Source of the DNA: an uncultured Clostridium sp.
GTDB taxonomy: Bacteria > Bacillota > Clostridia > Clostridiales > Clostridiaceae
DNA: 41,403 nucleotides
Direction of reading: 5' to 3'
Assembly (NCBI GenBank): GCA_937927335.1
Contig: CALBDU010000034.1
Span: 1 to 41,403, forward strand
Shown: positions 32,250-39,836 of the stretch, one piece after another
How positions within the stretch are numbered: position 1 is the stretch's first letter
Layout of the letters: every line of letters starts with the position of its first letter
Position numbers and translations under genes: made by a program
Notes under the pieces: model-generated
Seen by the model: the letters and a program-made list of their open reading frames with translations, nothing else
Databases searched by the model: none
Told to the model about the DNA's origin: nothing

Positions 32250-32672
32250 ATGAAAACTGATTTTAGTAATCACATAGGATATTTTGTTCAGGAAGTGGCA
32301 AGAAGATCAGCTCTTTCGTTAAATGAAGAGCTGGATACCATCGGTATAACTTATTCACAGTTCAGAGTTTTAAACTGTCTTTTAAAGAGAGGGCCATTAT
32401 CACAAAAAGAAATTTTAAAGATAATATCGGTTACTCCAGCTACATTGACGGGCACCGTAGATATTCTTGAAAATAAGAAGCTGGTGTTTAGGAGAGCTGA
32501 AACTGAGGATGCCCGAACGAAAAAGATCTATTTAACTGATGAAGGCACAAACATACAAAGAGATGCCTGGACTATAGTGGAGAATTTTGAGAAAAGAACA
32601 ACCGGGTTTCTTACCCAGGAGGAAAGGGAAATTGTAATCAATTGTCTTAAAGAAATGGACAAAAGGCTTTAA
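32250..32672 (+). CDS. MarR-family regulator, probable regulator of kynU
   Basis: A 140-residue winged-helix repressor. The core has YSQFRVLNCLLKRGPLSQKEILKIISVTPATLTGTVDILENKKLVFRRAETEDARTKKIYLTDEG, that is, recognition helix and the DxR wing typical of MarR. N- and C-terminal helices form the dimer interface. The ATG at 32250 follows AGGGGG, part of the palindrome. It lies 47 nt upstream of kynureninase on the same strand with a matching operator between them. Kynurenine, anthranilate or another indole-derived aromatic acid is a likely ligand, which is inference from context. Confidence 0.92.
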   Translation: MKTDFSNHIGYFVQEVARRSALSLNEELDTIGITYSQFRVLNCLLKRGPLSQKEILKIISVTPATLTGTVDILENKKLVFRRAETEDARTKKIYLTDEGTNIQRDAWTIVENFEKRTTGFLTQEEREIVINCLKEMDKRL

Positions 32673-32685
32673 AATTTTAATCATT

Positions 32686-32703
32686 TATTTAGGAACCTAA
32701 ATA
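32686..32703. promoter_or_regulatory. MarR operator candidate 2 (kynU)
   Basis: TATTTAG-GAAC-CTAAATA, the same perfect arms and 4-nt spacing as at 32230-32247, 16 nt before the kynU start codon. The repeat occurring at just these two sites in the locus supports a shared regulator. Confidence 0.8.
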
Positions 32704-32719
32704 TAAAGGGGGTAAAAAT

Positions 32720-33994
32720 ATGGAAAAGTTATCATTGGATTATGCAAGAGCTCTAGACAGGGAGGATAGCCTGGCAAAATTCAGGGAAAGGTTTTACTTG
32801 AAAGAAAATGAGATTTACATGGATGGTAATTCTCTTGGACTTCTTTCCAAGGATGCAGAGGAAAGCGTATTAAGGGTATTAGATGAGTGGAAGAGTCTTG
32901 GAATTAATGGCTGGGGGAAGGCTGAGGTTCCATGGTTCTATTTTGCAGAAAACCTTGCAAAGCTTCAGGCTCCTATGATGGGTGCTAAGGCTGAGGAACT
33001 GATTATTCATAGTTCCTCCACAGTAGACCTTCATTGTGTATTGAATACCTTTTATAGACCAACAAGTGATAGATACAAAATTTTAATAGATAATTTGAAT
33101 TTTCCTACAGACAGATATGCTGTTGAGAGCCATCTGAAATCCAGGGCACTTAATGTAGAAGAAAACCTTGTAGTTGTAGAGAGCTGCGACGGTGAAACAT
33201 TAGATGAAGATTTTATAATATCACAAATGGAAGAGGACATTGCATTAATCCTTCTTCCAGGGGTTTTATACAGGAGTGGACAGCTTCTGGATATGGGAAA
33301 ATTAACTGTAGCAGCCCATAAAAAAGGTATAATTATAGGTTTTGACTGCTGCCATTCAGCAGGTTCGGTACGTCATGAGCTGGATAAGTGGGATGCAGAT
33401 TTTGCGTTTTGGTGCAACTATAAACATTTTAACAACGGACCTGGTGGTACTGCCAGTCTGTATATTAATGAAAAGCACTTAAAAAATGGCCCCGGCATGG
33501 CAGGGTGGTTTGGCTTCAACAAAGAAAAGCAATTTGACCTGGCGCAAAAATTTGAACCGGAAATGACCGCAGGTGCATGGCAGGTAGGCACGCCTCATCT
33601 GTTAAGTATGGCACCCTTGGAGGGCTCCTTGAAGGTTTTCACTGAAGCTGGTATTGATAATATTAGAGAAAAATCACTAAAACTTACAAATTATCTGATG
33701 ATGCTCATTGAAGAAGTCCTTGTGCCATATGGCTTCAGCACTGGTACCCCTAAAGATGAAAATAGAAGAGGGGGTCATGTTGCTCTTCAGCATTGTGACG
33801 CAGTAAAAATAAATGAAGTAATTAAGGAAAAAGGGGTTTTGCCTGATTTCAGATATCCTGATGTAATAAGACTGGCACCAGTTGCCCTTTATACAAGCTT
33901 TGAAGAGGTTTGGAAAGTGGTGGATATAATTAAAAATGTAATGATTACCGGGGAATATAAGAATTATTCATCAAAAAGGGGTACAATAGCATAA
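32720..33994 (+). CDS. kynU: Kynureninase
   Basis: PLP-dependent hydrolysis of L-kynurenine to anthranilate and alanine (3-hydroxykynurenine is the other common substrate). A 424-residue fold-type I enzyme with the hallmark YMDGNSLG near the N-terminus, IHSSSTVDLHCVL, FDCCHSAGSVRHEL (PLP aspartate), the PLP lysine K235 in WCNYKHFNNGPGG, GWFGF and WQVGTPHLLS. AAAGGGGGT precedes the ATG. Neither tryptophan 2,3-dioxygenase nor formamidase is nearby, and the former needs oxygen, so use of external kynurenine is plausible. Its product is the direct substrate of TrpD encoded at 17293. Confidence 0.95.
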   Translation: MEKLSLDYARALDREDSLAKFRERFYLKENEIYMDGNSLGLLSKDAEESVLRVLDEWKSLGINGWGKAEVPWFYFAENLAKLQAPMMGAKAEELIIHSSSTVDLHCVLNTFYRPTSDRYKILIDNLNFPTDRYAVESHLKSRALNVEENLVVVESCDGETLDEDFIISQMEEDIALILLPGVLYRSGQLLDMGKLTVAAHKKGIIIGFDCCHSAGSVRHELDKWDADFAFWCNYKHFNNGPGGTASLYINEKHLKNGPGMAGWFGFNKEKQFDLAQKFEPEMTAGAWQVGTPHLLSMAPLEGSLKVFTEAGIDNIREKSLKLTNYLMMLIEEVLVPYGFSTGTPKDENRRGGHVALQHCDAVKINEVIKEKGVLPDFRYPDVIRLAPVALYTSFEEVWKVVDIIKNVMITGEYKNYSSKRGTIA

Positions 33995-33999
33995 GTCAG

Positions 34000-34032
34000 T
34001 TAAAGGGGTTAGCATTTGCTATACCCCTTTAA
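34000..34032. terminator. Weak hairpin between kynU and the convergent patatin gene
   Basis: TTAAAGGGGT and ACCCCTTTAA with an inner TAGCA/TGCTA extension. The U-tracts on both sides are poor. It lies partly in the 3' end of the patatin gene. Confidence 0.5.
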
Positions 34033-34870
34033 TAAATTCAACTATCTTTTCATAGCTGTTTTCAGCATCTGTATAACCCTGATTAAATAGTTTTTCCAGT
34101 TTTTCAGGTTTTCTTTCAAGTCTTCCTACCTTAATGCCTGAGCTTTGCCTTATAACAAGAGCTTTACTTTCCTCCTCCAGCTGATCCACATAATCCAGGG
34201 TTTCATTATAAGCTTTATATCTGTTTAGCAATGCATCAGCCAGCTTAGGATATTTTCTATACCAAAACCTGATAAGGTTTCTATATTTGATGGGACTTTT
34301 TCGGTACTGCTTATCCCTGGTTAGAATAATGATATTTTTACTGTTACCGTCGCTGATGGATTTTTTTATAGGAATTGAATCGGATATTCCTCCATCAAGG
34401 AGCTGAAACCCTTTATATTGGATTACAGGGCATATAAGGGGCAGCGACGAAGTAGCTCTCAAGGCATCAAACCTTCCGTTGCAGTCGTTTTTAGTCAAGT
34501 ATATAGGTTTACCTGTATTACAATCGGTTACTCCCACCAGAAAATTACAGTTGGATTTATAAAATTCGTTAAAATCAAACTTAACATGTTCAGTGGGTAT
34601 TTCATCAAATATATAATCCATACCGATAAAGGAACCTTTCAAAAGCAGATTTCTTAAGCTCATATATTTCCAGCTTCTGCAGTAATCTATATTTACTTTT
34701 TTATTTCTTCCTTTTTGTTTTGATATATAAGACACAGCATTACAAGCACCAGCGGATACGCCAATTATATAATTAAAAAACAGGTTTTTTTCCAAAAAGA
34801 ACTCCAGCACTCCGCAGGTGTATAATCCTCTCATGCCGCCGCCTTCCAAAACCAGACCAATGTTATCCAT
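34019..34870 (-). CDS. Patatin-like phospholipase (YjjU type)
   Basis: A 283-residue serine hydrolase. GLVLEGGGMRGLYTCGVL is the oxyanion hole, IIGVSAGACNAV holds the nucleophile serine in GxSxG, and LLDGGISDSIPI carries the dyad aspartate. The C-terminal third is basic and helical. These bacterial patatins are intracellular lipid acyl hydrolases of uncertain substrate. The start ATG is preceded by AAGGAGG. It follows queF on the same strand by about 48 nt with no clear terminator, so it may receive read-through, but no functional link to queuosine is evident. Confidence 0.9.
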   Translation of the reverse strand: MDNIGLVLEGGGMRGLYTCGVLEFFLEKNLFFNYIIGVSAGACNAVSYISKQKGRNKKVNIDYCRSWKYMSLRNLLLKGSFIGMDYIFDEIPTEHVKFDFNEFYKSNCNFLVGVTDCNTGKPIYLTKNDCNGRFDALRATSSLPLICPVIQYKGFQLLDGGISDSIPIKKSISDGNSKNIIILTRDKQYRKSPIKYRNLIRFWYRKYPKLADALLNRYKAYNETLDYVDQLEEESKALVIRQSSGIKVGRLERKPEKLEKLFNQGYTDAENSYEKIVEFIKGV

Positions 34871-34917
34871 AAATACCTCCTTGCAGCAGATATTTATATT
34901 TTAACATAAATCTTATT

Positions 34918-35403
34918 TTATCTGTTATCTATTTTTTCAGGATACATATCATGCTGGAATAAGCGGTTTTTGGCCATGTCTTCAAACATTGTACCAGGTT
35001 TTCCGTAATTGCAGTAAGGATCAATGCTTATGCCGCCCCTGGGGGTAAACTTTCCCCAGACCTCTATATACTTTGGATCCATAAGCTTAATAAGATCCTT
35101 CATTATAATATTCATGCAGTCCTCGTGGAAATCACCATGATTTCTGAAGCTGAAAAGATAAAGCTTCAGAGATTTGCTCTCCACCATTTTTTTATCTGGT
35201 ATATAGCTTATATATATTGAAGCAAAATCAGGTTGACCTGTAATTGGACACAGGCTTGTAAATTCCGGACAGTTAAATTTAACAAAGTAATCATTGTCCG
35301 GGTGCTTATTATCAAACACCTCTAAAATTCCAGGATCATATTGAGTTTTGTATTTTGTTCCCTGATTTCCAAGCAGGGTTATTCCTTCTATGCTTTCCCT
35401 CAT
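34918..35403 (-). CDS. queF: NADPH-dependent preQ0 reductase
   Basis: Reduces 7-cyano-7-deazaguanine (preQ0) to preQ1. A 161-residue unimodular QueF of the Bacillus YkvM type. The catalytic cysteine is in FTSLCPITGQPDF, the family motif ESKSLKLYLFSFRNHGDFHED is present, and the C-terminal region has GGISIDPYCNYG. GAGGTG precedes the ATG, 9 nt after queC. Its presence shows that the cell makes preQ1, and hence probably queuosine tRNA, not just preQ0. Last gene of the que operon. Confidence 0.97.
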   Translation of the reverse strand: MRESIEGITLLGNQGTKYKTQYDPGILEVFDNKHPDNDYFVKFNCPEFTSLCPITGQPDFASIYISYIPDKKMVESKSLKLYLFSFRNHGDFHEDCMNIIMKDLIKLMDPKYIEVWGKFTPRGGISIDPYCNYGKPGTMFEDMAKNRLFQHDMYPEKIDNR

Positions 35404-35412
35404 AACACACCT

Positions 35413-36069
35413 CTAATTACTTTTGGATTTTAAATAGTTCTCAAGGCCTCTTTTTCTCAAGACGCAGGCTGGGCATTCCCCACAGCCGTCTCCCTTAATG
35501 CCGTTATAGCAGGTCAGTGTATTTTCTCTTATATATTGGAGGGCTCCCAGTTCATCTGCCATTTTCCAGGTTTCCTCCTTGTTAATCCACATCAAAGGTG
35601 TGTGAATCACAAAGGGGTAATCCATAGCAAGATTTAAGGTTACATTAAGGGATTTGATAAATATGTCTCTGCAGTCGGGGTAACCGCTGAAGTCTGTTTC
35701 GCATACCCCTGTAATTATATGGCGGATTCCCAGCTGTTTAGCAAGTACGGCAGCAAAGGTCATAAAAAGCATGTTTCTTCCATCCACAAATGTGTTTGGA
35801 GGTGCGCTGCCTACTCCATTTTTAATTTCAATATCAGCTCTTGTAAGGGCATTAGGTGCAAGCTGTGACAAAAGCGTCATGTCAAGAATATGATGTTCAA
35901 AGCCTAAGTCCTGAGCAATATTTTTAGCACAATCCAGCTCTGATTTATGCTTTTGGTTGTAGTCAAAGGACACTAACACCACATCCAGGAAGGTCTTTCT
36001 TGCCCAAATTAGACAGGTAGTAGAATCCTGGCCGCCGCTGAATACCAGTAACGCCTTTTCATTTTTCAT
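35413..36069 (-). CDS. queC: 7-cyano-7-deazaguanine (preQ0) synthase
   Basis: ATP-dependent conversion of 7-carboxy-7-deazaguanine and ammonia to preQ0. A 218-residue PP-loop protein: FSGGQDSTTCLIWA near the N-terminus, FVDGRNMLFMTFAAVLA, GVCETDFSGYPDCR, and the zinc-binding C-terminal cysteines TCYNG...GCGECPACVLRKRGL. Full length. It lies between folE (12 nt) and queF (9 nt). Confidence 0.97.
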   Translation of the reverse strand: MKNEKALLVFSGGQDSTTCLIWARKTFLDVVLVSFDYNQKHKSELDCAKNIAQDLGFEHHILDMTLLSQLAPNALTRADIEIKNGVGSAPPNTFVDGRNMLFMTFAAVLAKQLGIRHIITGVCETDFSGYPDCRDIFIKSLNVTLNLAMDYPFVIHTPLMWINKEETWKMADELGALQYIRENTLTCYNGIKGDGCGECPACVLRKRGLENYLKSKSN

Positions 36070-36081
36070 TGATATATCCTC

Positions 36082-36669
36082 CTAAAATGCTAAAAACTCA
36101 TATCTTAAGCTTTCGTTATTTTCATACTGACCTTTAAACACTGTAGTCCTGGTTAAAGTTCCGGCTTTTTTTATCCCCCGGGCGCTCATACAGCTGTGTT
36201 CTCCTTCAATCATCACTGCTACATCGCCGGATTCTGCGGCAATAGAGATGATATCAGCTATATCCCATGCAATTCTTTCCTGAAGCTGAAGTCTCTTGGC
36301 TGCCATATCGGCAATTCTGGCAATTTTACTAAGGCCAATAACCTTTCCATTAGGTACATATCCCACCTTAACCTTCATATTGTACATGAGAGCCAGATGG
36401 TGCTCACAATAGCTGAATATGGGTATGTCTTTCACCACAACCATGTTTCTGCCTGTGCTCACTGAAAAATCTTCATCCTCAAAGACCACCCCAAATTTAT
36501 CAGCTATTTCTTTATTAGTGTATTTCATACCTTCAAAGACCTCTTCAAACATCCTTGCTGCACGTTTAGGAGTATCTATAAGACCTTCTCTTTCAGGGTC
36601 ATCTCCTAAAGCAGTTAGAATATCCTTTATAGCCCTTTCGATTGTCTTAATGTCAATTTCCTTTGTCAT
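36082..36669 (-). CDS. folE: GTP cyclohydrolase I, serving queuosine synthesis
   Basis: Opens GTP to dihydroneopterin triphosphate, the substrate of QueD. A 195-residue GCYH-IA: zinc ligands in YCEHHLALMYN and GEHSCMSARG, plus GLSKIARIADMAAKRLQLQERI. The start is ATG 36667-36669 after AGGGGGGT; an upstream ATG at 36699 overlaps queE coding sequence and is less likely. Its place inside the que operon and under the preQ1 riboswitch points to deazaguanine supply, though the product also feeds folate. Confidence 0.96.
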   Translation of the reverse strand: MTKEIDIKTIERAIKDILTALGDDPEREGLIDTPKRAARMFEEVFEGMKYTNKEIADKFGVVFEDEDFSVSTGRNMVVVKDIPIFSYCEHHLALMYNMKVKVGYVPNGKVIGLSKIARIADMAAKRLQLQERIAWDIADIISIAAESGDVAVMIEGEHSCMSARGIKKAGTLTRTTVFKGQYENNESLRYEFLAF

Positions 36670-36671
36670 TT

Positions 36672-37343
36672 TTATACCCCCCTGGTTTCCGGCGGCCATA
36701 TTATTTTGTGGAGCTGTAGCTGCAGCCTTACTTTATTAAGGTTATGAGCCTTCATAAATTCCACTATGGCTAACGGGTGGATTTTTCCCCATACAGGACT
36801 TAAAAAAATGGAGCATTTCTCAATAAGGTTGTATTTTTTAATTACCTCCAGAGCTTTTAATAAATCCGTTTCTGATGCAACTACAAATTTACAAGCGTCC
36901 TTTTTTTCAATAAGCTCGTAGTTTACACAATCCATAGAGCTTTCCATATTGCTGCCAGGGAGCTTGTAATCAAGTACAAAACATACATTATCAAGATGCT
37001 TTATGCTGGTAAGTTTGTGCACCGAAACTGAACCATTGGTTTCAATATGAATTATGAGGTTTTTATCCTGAGCGATATAGTAAATAAGCTCCTCTATACC
37101 ATTTTGGATGAGAGGCTCGCCCCCTGTAATTGTTACATTGGAAGCTCCGCTTTCCTTGATAAATTTATATATATCTTCTTTAGTTAAAGTCTCGGTGTCT
37201 GGAGCATCATCAAAGGAATAAGCTGTGTCACACCAGCTGCAGCGGAGATTGCAGCCTCCAAATCTTATAAATACAGCTAGCTCACCTGCAGAGGGACCTT
37301 CCCCATCTATGGATATAAATTTTTCAATTATATTGTAAAGCAT
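36672..37343 (-). CDS. queE: 7-carboxy-7-deazaguanine synthase (radical SAM)
   Basis: Radical SAM ring contraction of carboxytetrahydropterin to 7-carboxy-7-deazaguanine. A 223-residue protein with EKFISIDGEGPSAG at the N-terminus, the cluster motif CNLRCSWCDT (CX3CX2C), TITGGEP (SAM site) and HIETNGS. The C-terminal part ends QLHKIIWPPETRGV. The start is ATG 37341-37343 after GGGAGG. An upstream start at 37400 would run through queD and is rejected. The queD stop is 1 nt upstream, so translation is coupled. Confidence 0.95.
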   Translation of the reverse strand: MLYNIIEKFISIDGEGPSAGELAVFIRFGGCNLRCSWCDTAYSFDDAPDTETLTKEDIYKFIKESGASNVTITGGEPLIQNGIEELIYYIAQDKNLIIHIETNGSVSVHKLTSIKHLDNVCFVLDYKLPGSNMESSMDCVNYELIEKKDACKFVVASETDLLKALEVIKKYNLIEKCSIFLSPVWGKIHPLAIVEFMKAHNLNKVRLQLQLHKIIWPPETRGV

Positions 37344-37344
37344 G

Positions 37345-37773
37345 CTATTCCTCCCGATATTTACAGCTGTTTGATGGAGTTTCGAAAAGCTCCACTTCAT
37401 CTACAGCTAAGCCCTTATTCCTTAAAATATTGAAAATATGTCTGGACATTTCTTCTGCGGTGGGCCTGTAGGGAACCATCATATAGGCGAAACTTTGGTC
37501 AATTTTGTATAGTGCTTCTGCCAGCATTCTTCCTTTTTCCGTATCCTCCAGAATCAATTTGTGATCGAACATAGTGTGCACATCTTTAAGGATAGCCTTT
37601 ATAAAGCTGAAGTCCTCTACCATCCCCCGACTGGAGCCATTTTCCGCCAGTTTATTTCCTTTAACCATCACAACAAGCTTGTATCTGTGTCCATGGATGT
37701 TAGAACATTTGCCTTCATGCCCTTCGAGAAAATGTGCAGAATCAAATTGAATTTCATTTTTTAATAAAAACAT
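37345..37773 (-). CDS. queD: 6-carboxytetrahydropterin synthase
   Basis: Converts dihydroneopterin triphosphate to 6-carboxy-5,6,7,8-tetrahydropterin. A 142-residue PTPS-fold protein: zinc histidines in FDSAHFL and NIHGHRYKL, catalytic cysteine in GKCSNIHGH, VEDFSFIK and FDHKLIL, and a C-terminal glutamate in VELFETPSN. The start is ATG 37771-37773; TTGGAGGACC directly upstream is the ribosome site. First gene of the operon, preceded by the preQ1 riboswitch and terminator. Confidence 0.96.
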   Translation of the reverse strand: MFLLKNEIQFDSAHFLEGHEGKCSNIHGHRYKLVVMVKGNKLAENGSSRGMVEDFSFIKAILKDVHTMFDHKLILEDTEKGRMLAEALYKIDQSFAYMMVPYRPTAEEMSRHIFNILRNKGLAVDEVELFETPSNSCKYREE

Positions 37774-37796
37774 ATGGTCCTCCAAAAATTAATAAT

Positions 37797-37820
37797 AAAA
37801 AAAAGGGCGCAAGGCGCCCT
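37797..37820 (-). terminator. Riboswitch-controlled terminator before queD
   Basis: On the minus strand AGGGCGC, loop CTT, GCGCCCT, then eight T. It lies between the preQ1 aptamer and queD, about 24 nt upstream of the start codon. Confidence 0.9.
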
Positions 37821-37844
37821 AAATTACAAGAGTAATTTAAATTG

Positions 37845-37882
37845 CCTAGTTTTGTTTTATGACAGGAAGCTTACGAACTGTC
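37845..37882 (-). promoter_or_regulatory. preQ1-I riboswitch aptamer
   Basis: On the minus strand GACAG-TTCGTAAGCTTC-CTGTC forms the P1 hairpin with a 12-nt loop. The A-rich tail ATAAAACAAAACTAGG follows, which resembles the Thermoanaerobacter and Bacillus preQ1-I aptamers. The C before the 3' arm would pair with preQ1. The tail AGGC (37844-37848) can pair with GCCU in the terminator stem, and AAATTAC/GTAATTT (37821-37838) lies between, forming an antiterminator. Ligand binding should therefore promote termination. Genes downstream make preQ1, matching feedback control. Confidence 0.85.
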
Positions 37883-37898
37883 TATTCAACTAAATATA

Positions 37899-37927
37899 TT
37901 TATATCAAATTTCTCATAACTATTCAA
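37899..37927 (-). promoter_or_regulatory. Promoter of the que operon
   Basis: On the minus strand TTGAAT (37922-37927), 17-bp spacer, TATAAA (37899-37904), 16 bp before the preQ1 aptamer. The -35 box lies within the last codons of the upstream phosphoesterase gene. Confidence 0.72.
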
Positions 37928-38783
37928 TGGAAAAATAATCCTGAATCTTTTCAGGTCCACTAATAACCTCTCTATTAAATACTGTAGTATTATTAAATAT
38001 CTTTGAAAACCATCTTACCAGAGTTATATTTCCATTATCAATTTCTATAGCTGTTATTCCCTCAGGATATACACAACAGCCGGTATTAAAGTAAGGAACT
38101 CTTCCCTTTTGCGGGAATATAAAGTTATGGGTGTGTCCCGCGATGAGACCTTTATTTTCAAGCATACACCAATCCATAAGTTTTATGTCCATTGTTCTTT
38201 TTCTACAAAAGCTTAAGGAGGTATTGCCTGGACTTATAATACCAAGCATCTGAAGAGGTCCCCAAAGGTATCTCACTAAAAATCTGCTTATTTTCCATAG
38301 TTTATCATTAAAAAAATCTACCTGATGGCCATGTATTAGCATCAGTTCTATATCAGAATCCTTCATGCTCATAACCAGGCCTTCATGAATTTTAACAGGC
38401 CCTAAAGCAGGAACCAGGTAACTATTAACAACCCCAATGTCCTTTTTAACCACATCGTGATTTCCGTAAATCAAATACAATTTATTTCTTCTGTTAAGGC
38501 TAGCCAAAAGATTATACACATCCTTATGGGTTTCTATTATTTCTTGATAGTTATCATTTTCCCACAATTCATCTCCATCACCAATTTCAATATATATATA
38601 ATCTTTGCTATTGTAGTAATTTAAGGCCCTGGAATAGATATCTTTATTTTTATAAAAATCATCTCTGAGGCTTCCGGTACCCCTATGACAGTCACTCATG
38701 AGAACAAAGCGGGAGAGACTGTCAAAGTAAATCTTTTCCGAGGCTTCATATACCTGATAAACTCTTTTCAATTCACAATTCAT
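37920..38783 (-). CDS. Metallophosphoesterase (calcineurin-like)
   Basis: A 287-residue dimetal phosphoesterase with the signature blocks in order: DxH in LMSDCHRG, GDGDELWE, YGNHDVV, LIHGHQVDFF and AGHTHNF. There is no signal peptide. The layout resembles the UDP-2,3-diacylglucosamine hydrolase-like/serine-threonine phosphatase branch, but the substrate is unknown. The start codon overlaps the stop of the DUF4474 gene by 4 nt, so the two are translated together. The que promoter overlaps its 3' end. Confidence 0.9.
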   Translation of the reverse strand: MNCELKRVYQVYEASEKIYFDSLSRFVLMSDCHRGTGSLRDDFYKNKDIYSRALNYYNSKDYIYIEIGDGDELWENDNYQEIIETHKDVYNLLASLNRRNKLYLIYGNHDVVKKDIGVVNSYLVPALGPVKIHEGLVMSMKDSDIELMLIHGHQVDFFNDKLWKISRFLVRYLWGPLQMLGIISPGNTSLSFCRKRTMDIKLMDWCMLENKGLIAGHTHNFIFPQKGRVPYFNTGCCVYPEGITAIEIDNGNITLVRWFSKIFNNTTVFNREVISGPEKIQDYFSIE

Positions 38784-39706
38784 CTGGAACCTGCCAATAT
38801 GCTTACTAATTTGCTTAACTCCGGAAATTGCTCCTCCATATATTTTAATTTGTCCATTGAATTATTATAAGGCAAGGTATAGAGGTTAAATAAAAGGCAT
38901 AATAGTTCATTTTTTCTCTGAATTAACCAATCTGTTCTTGTATTCCGGGTCAATGGCTGGGGTGTCTTTGGTGTTCCATAGATGAAGGTAACAGCATTAT
39001 CATCTATGGTTATATCGCCATCAGAATACCCGGCTTGGTTAAGGCCGCCAATAAAGGCATCTCTCATTCCCCTGCTCTTTAAGTCAATAGAAATATTCAT
39101 TTTCAGCTCTTTAGGCTCTGAAAATTCAGCAAGTTTAAAGCCAGCCAGCCACCAGTGCCGTCCTTCTCTGGTGAAAAGTTTTTCATCATTTTTATAAAGG
39201 ATATAAGACATGTCCAATAATTCTTTATCTGTTATGCTTCTATAAAAGGGTCCTTTGTATATGCCTGGGATATTAATGTTTGGCTTATCAGTATAATAAA
39301 TACCAATTTCACCGCCAGTGGTCATGCCATACTGACCTTTCCAAAGGCCTACTAACCATCTTTTATTGTCATAATCGAAATAAATAGGCTCACAGTCTAT
39401 GATCATGCTTAAAACTGCAGAAGCCTCATCAAAAAGCCTGCAATAGCCAAAACGCCTCTGCCAGGGGTATAAGGATGAGTAGAAGATATCTTGTTCAGGG
39501 TCATAGGAGTAGCCTGCTGCATTTATAAGCTCATCTAGATTGTCTTTGTCCTTTTGCTCCGAAATTGCATTTAAAAGAAGGGTTATATCATTGGGAGCGC
39601 CTACGTGTAAAGTATCATCTTTTCTTACAATATATATTGCTCCAAGACCCAATATAAAGGTGAGGTAAGCCCATGTGGAATTATCTATATTTTGCGATTT
39701 ACGCAT
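38780..39706 (-). CDS. DUF4474-type protein with N-terminal membrane segment
   Basis: A 308-residue protein of unknown function. A hydrophobic stretch at about residues 12-27 (WAYLTFILGLGAIYIV) could anchor it or act as an uncleaved signal. The main domain contains AGYSYDPEQDIFYSSLYPWQRRFGYC and IDCEPIYFDYDNKRWLVGLWKGQYGMTTGGEIGIYYT blocks that I associate with DUF4474, then RHWWLAGFKLAEFSEP. Many aromatic residues suggest a carbohydrate- or lipid-binding beta-rich fold, which is speculation. GGTGGTGA precedes the ATG. It overlaps the phosphoesterase gene by 4 nt and is divergent from the GntR regulator. Confidence 0.85.
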   Translation of the reverse strand: MRKSQNIDNSTWAYLTFILGLGAIYIVRKDDTLHVGAPNDITLLLNAISEQKDKDNLDELINAAGYSYDPEQDIFYSSLYPWQRRFGYCRLFDEASAVLSMIIDCEPIYFDYDNKRWLVGLWKGQYGMTTGGEIGIYYTDKPNINIPGIYKGPFYRSITDKELLDMSYILYKNDEKLFTREGRHWWLAGFKLAEFSEPKELKMNISIDLKSRGMRDAFIGGLNQAGYSDGDITIDDNAVTFIYGTPKTPQPLTRNTRTDWLIQRKNELLCLLFNLYTLPYNNSMDKLKYMEEQFPELSKLVSILAGSR

Positions 39707-39775
39707 AAAATCACCACCAAATATTTATTTTAATTCATCATATTCAGTGAATTTCATTTATGTGTGTAGAGGGTA

Positions 39776-39804
39776 TTTACAAATTATTATATTTGTTATA
39801 TATT
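39776..39804 (+). promoter_or_regulatory. Promoter of the second GntR operon
   Basis: TTTACA (39776-39781), 17-bp spacer, TATATT (39799-39804). Spacer and -10 box lie inside the large palindrome. Confidence 0.72.
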
Positions 39805-39824
39805 ATATATAACAAATATAATAA
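39784..39824. promoter_or_regulatory. 41-bp perfect palindrome, probable GntR operator
   Basis: Arms TTATTATATTTGTTATATA (39784-39802) and TATATAACAAATATAATAA (39806-39824) are exact reverse complements around TTA. It ends 12 bp before the GntR start codon and covers the promoter. Confidence 0.8.
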
Positions 39825-39836
39825 GAAGGTGATGAT

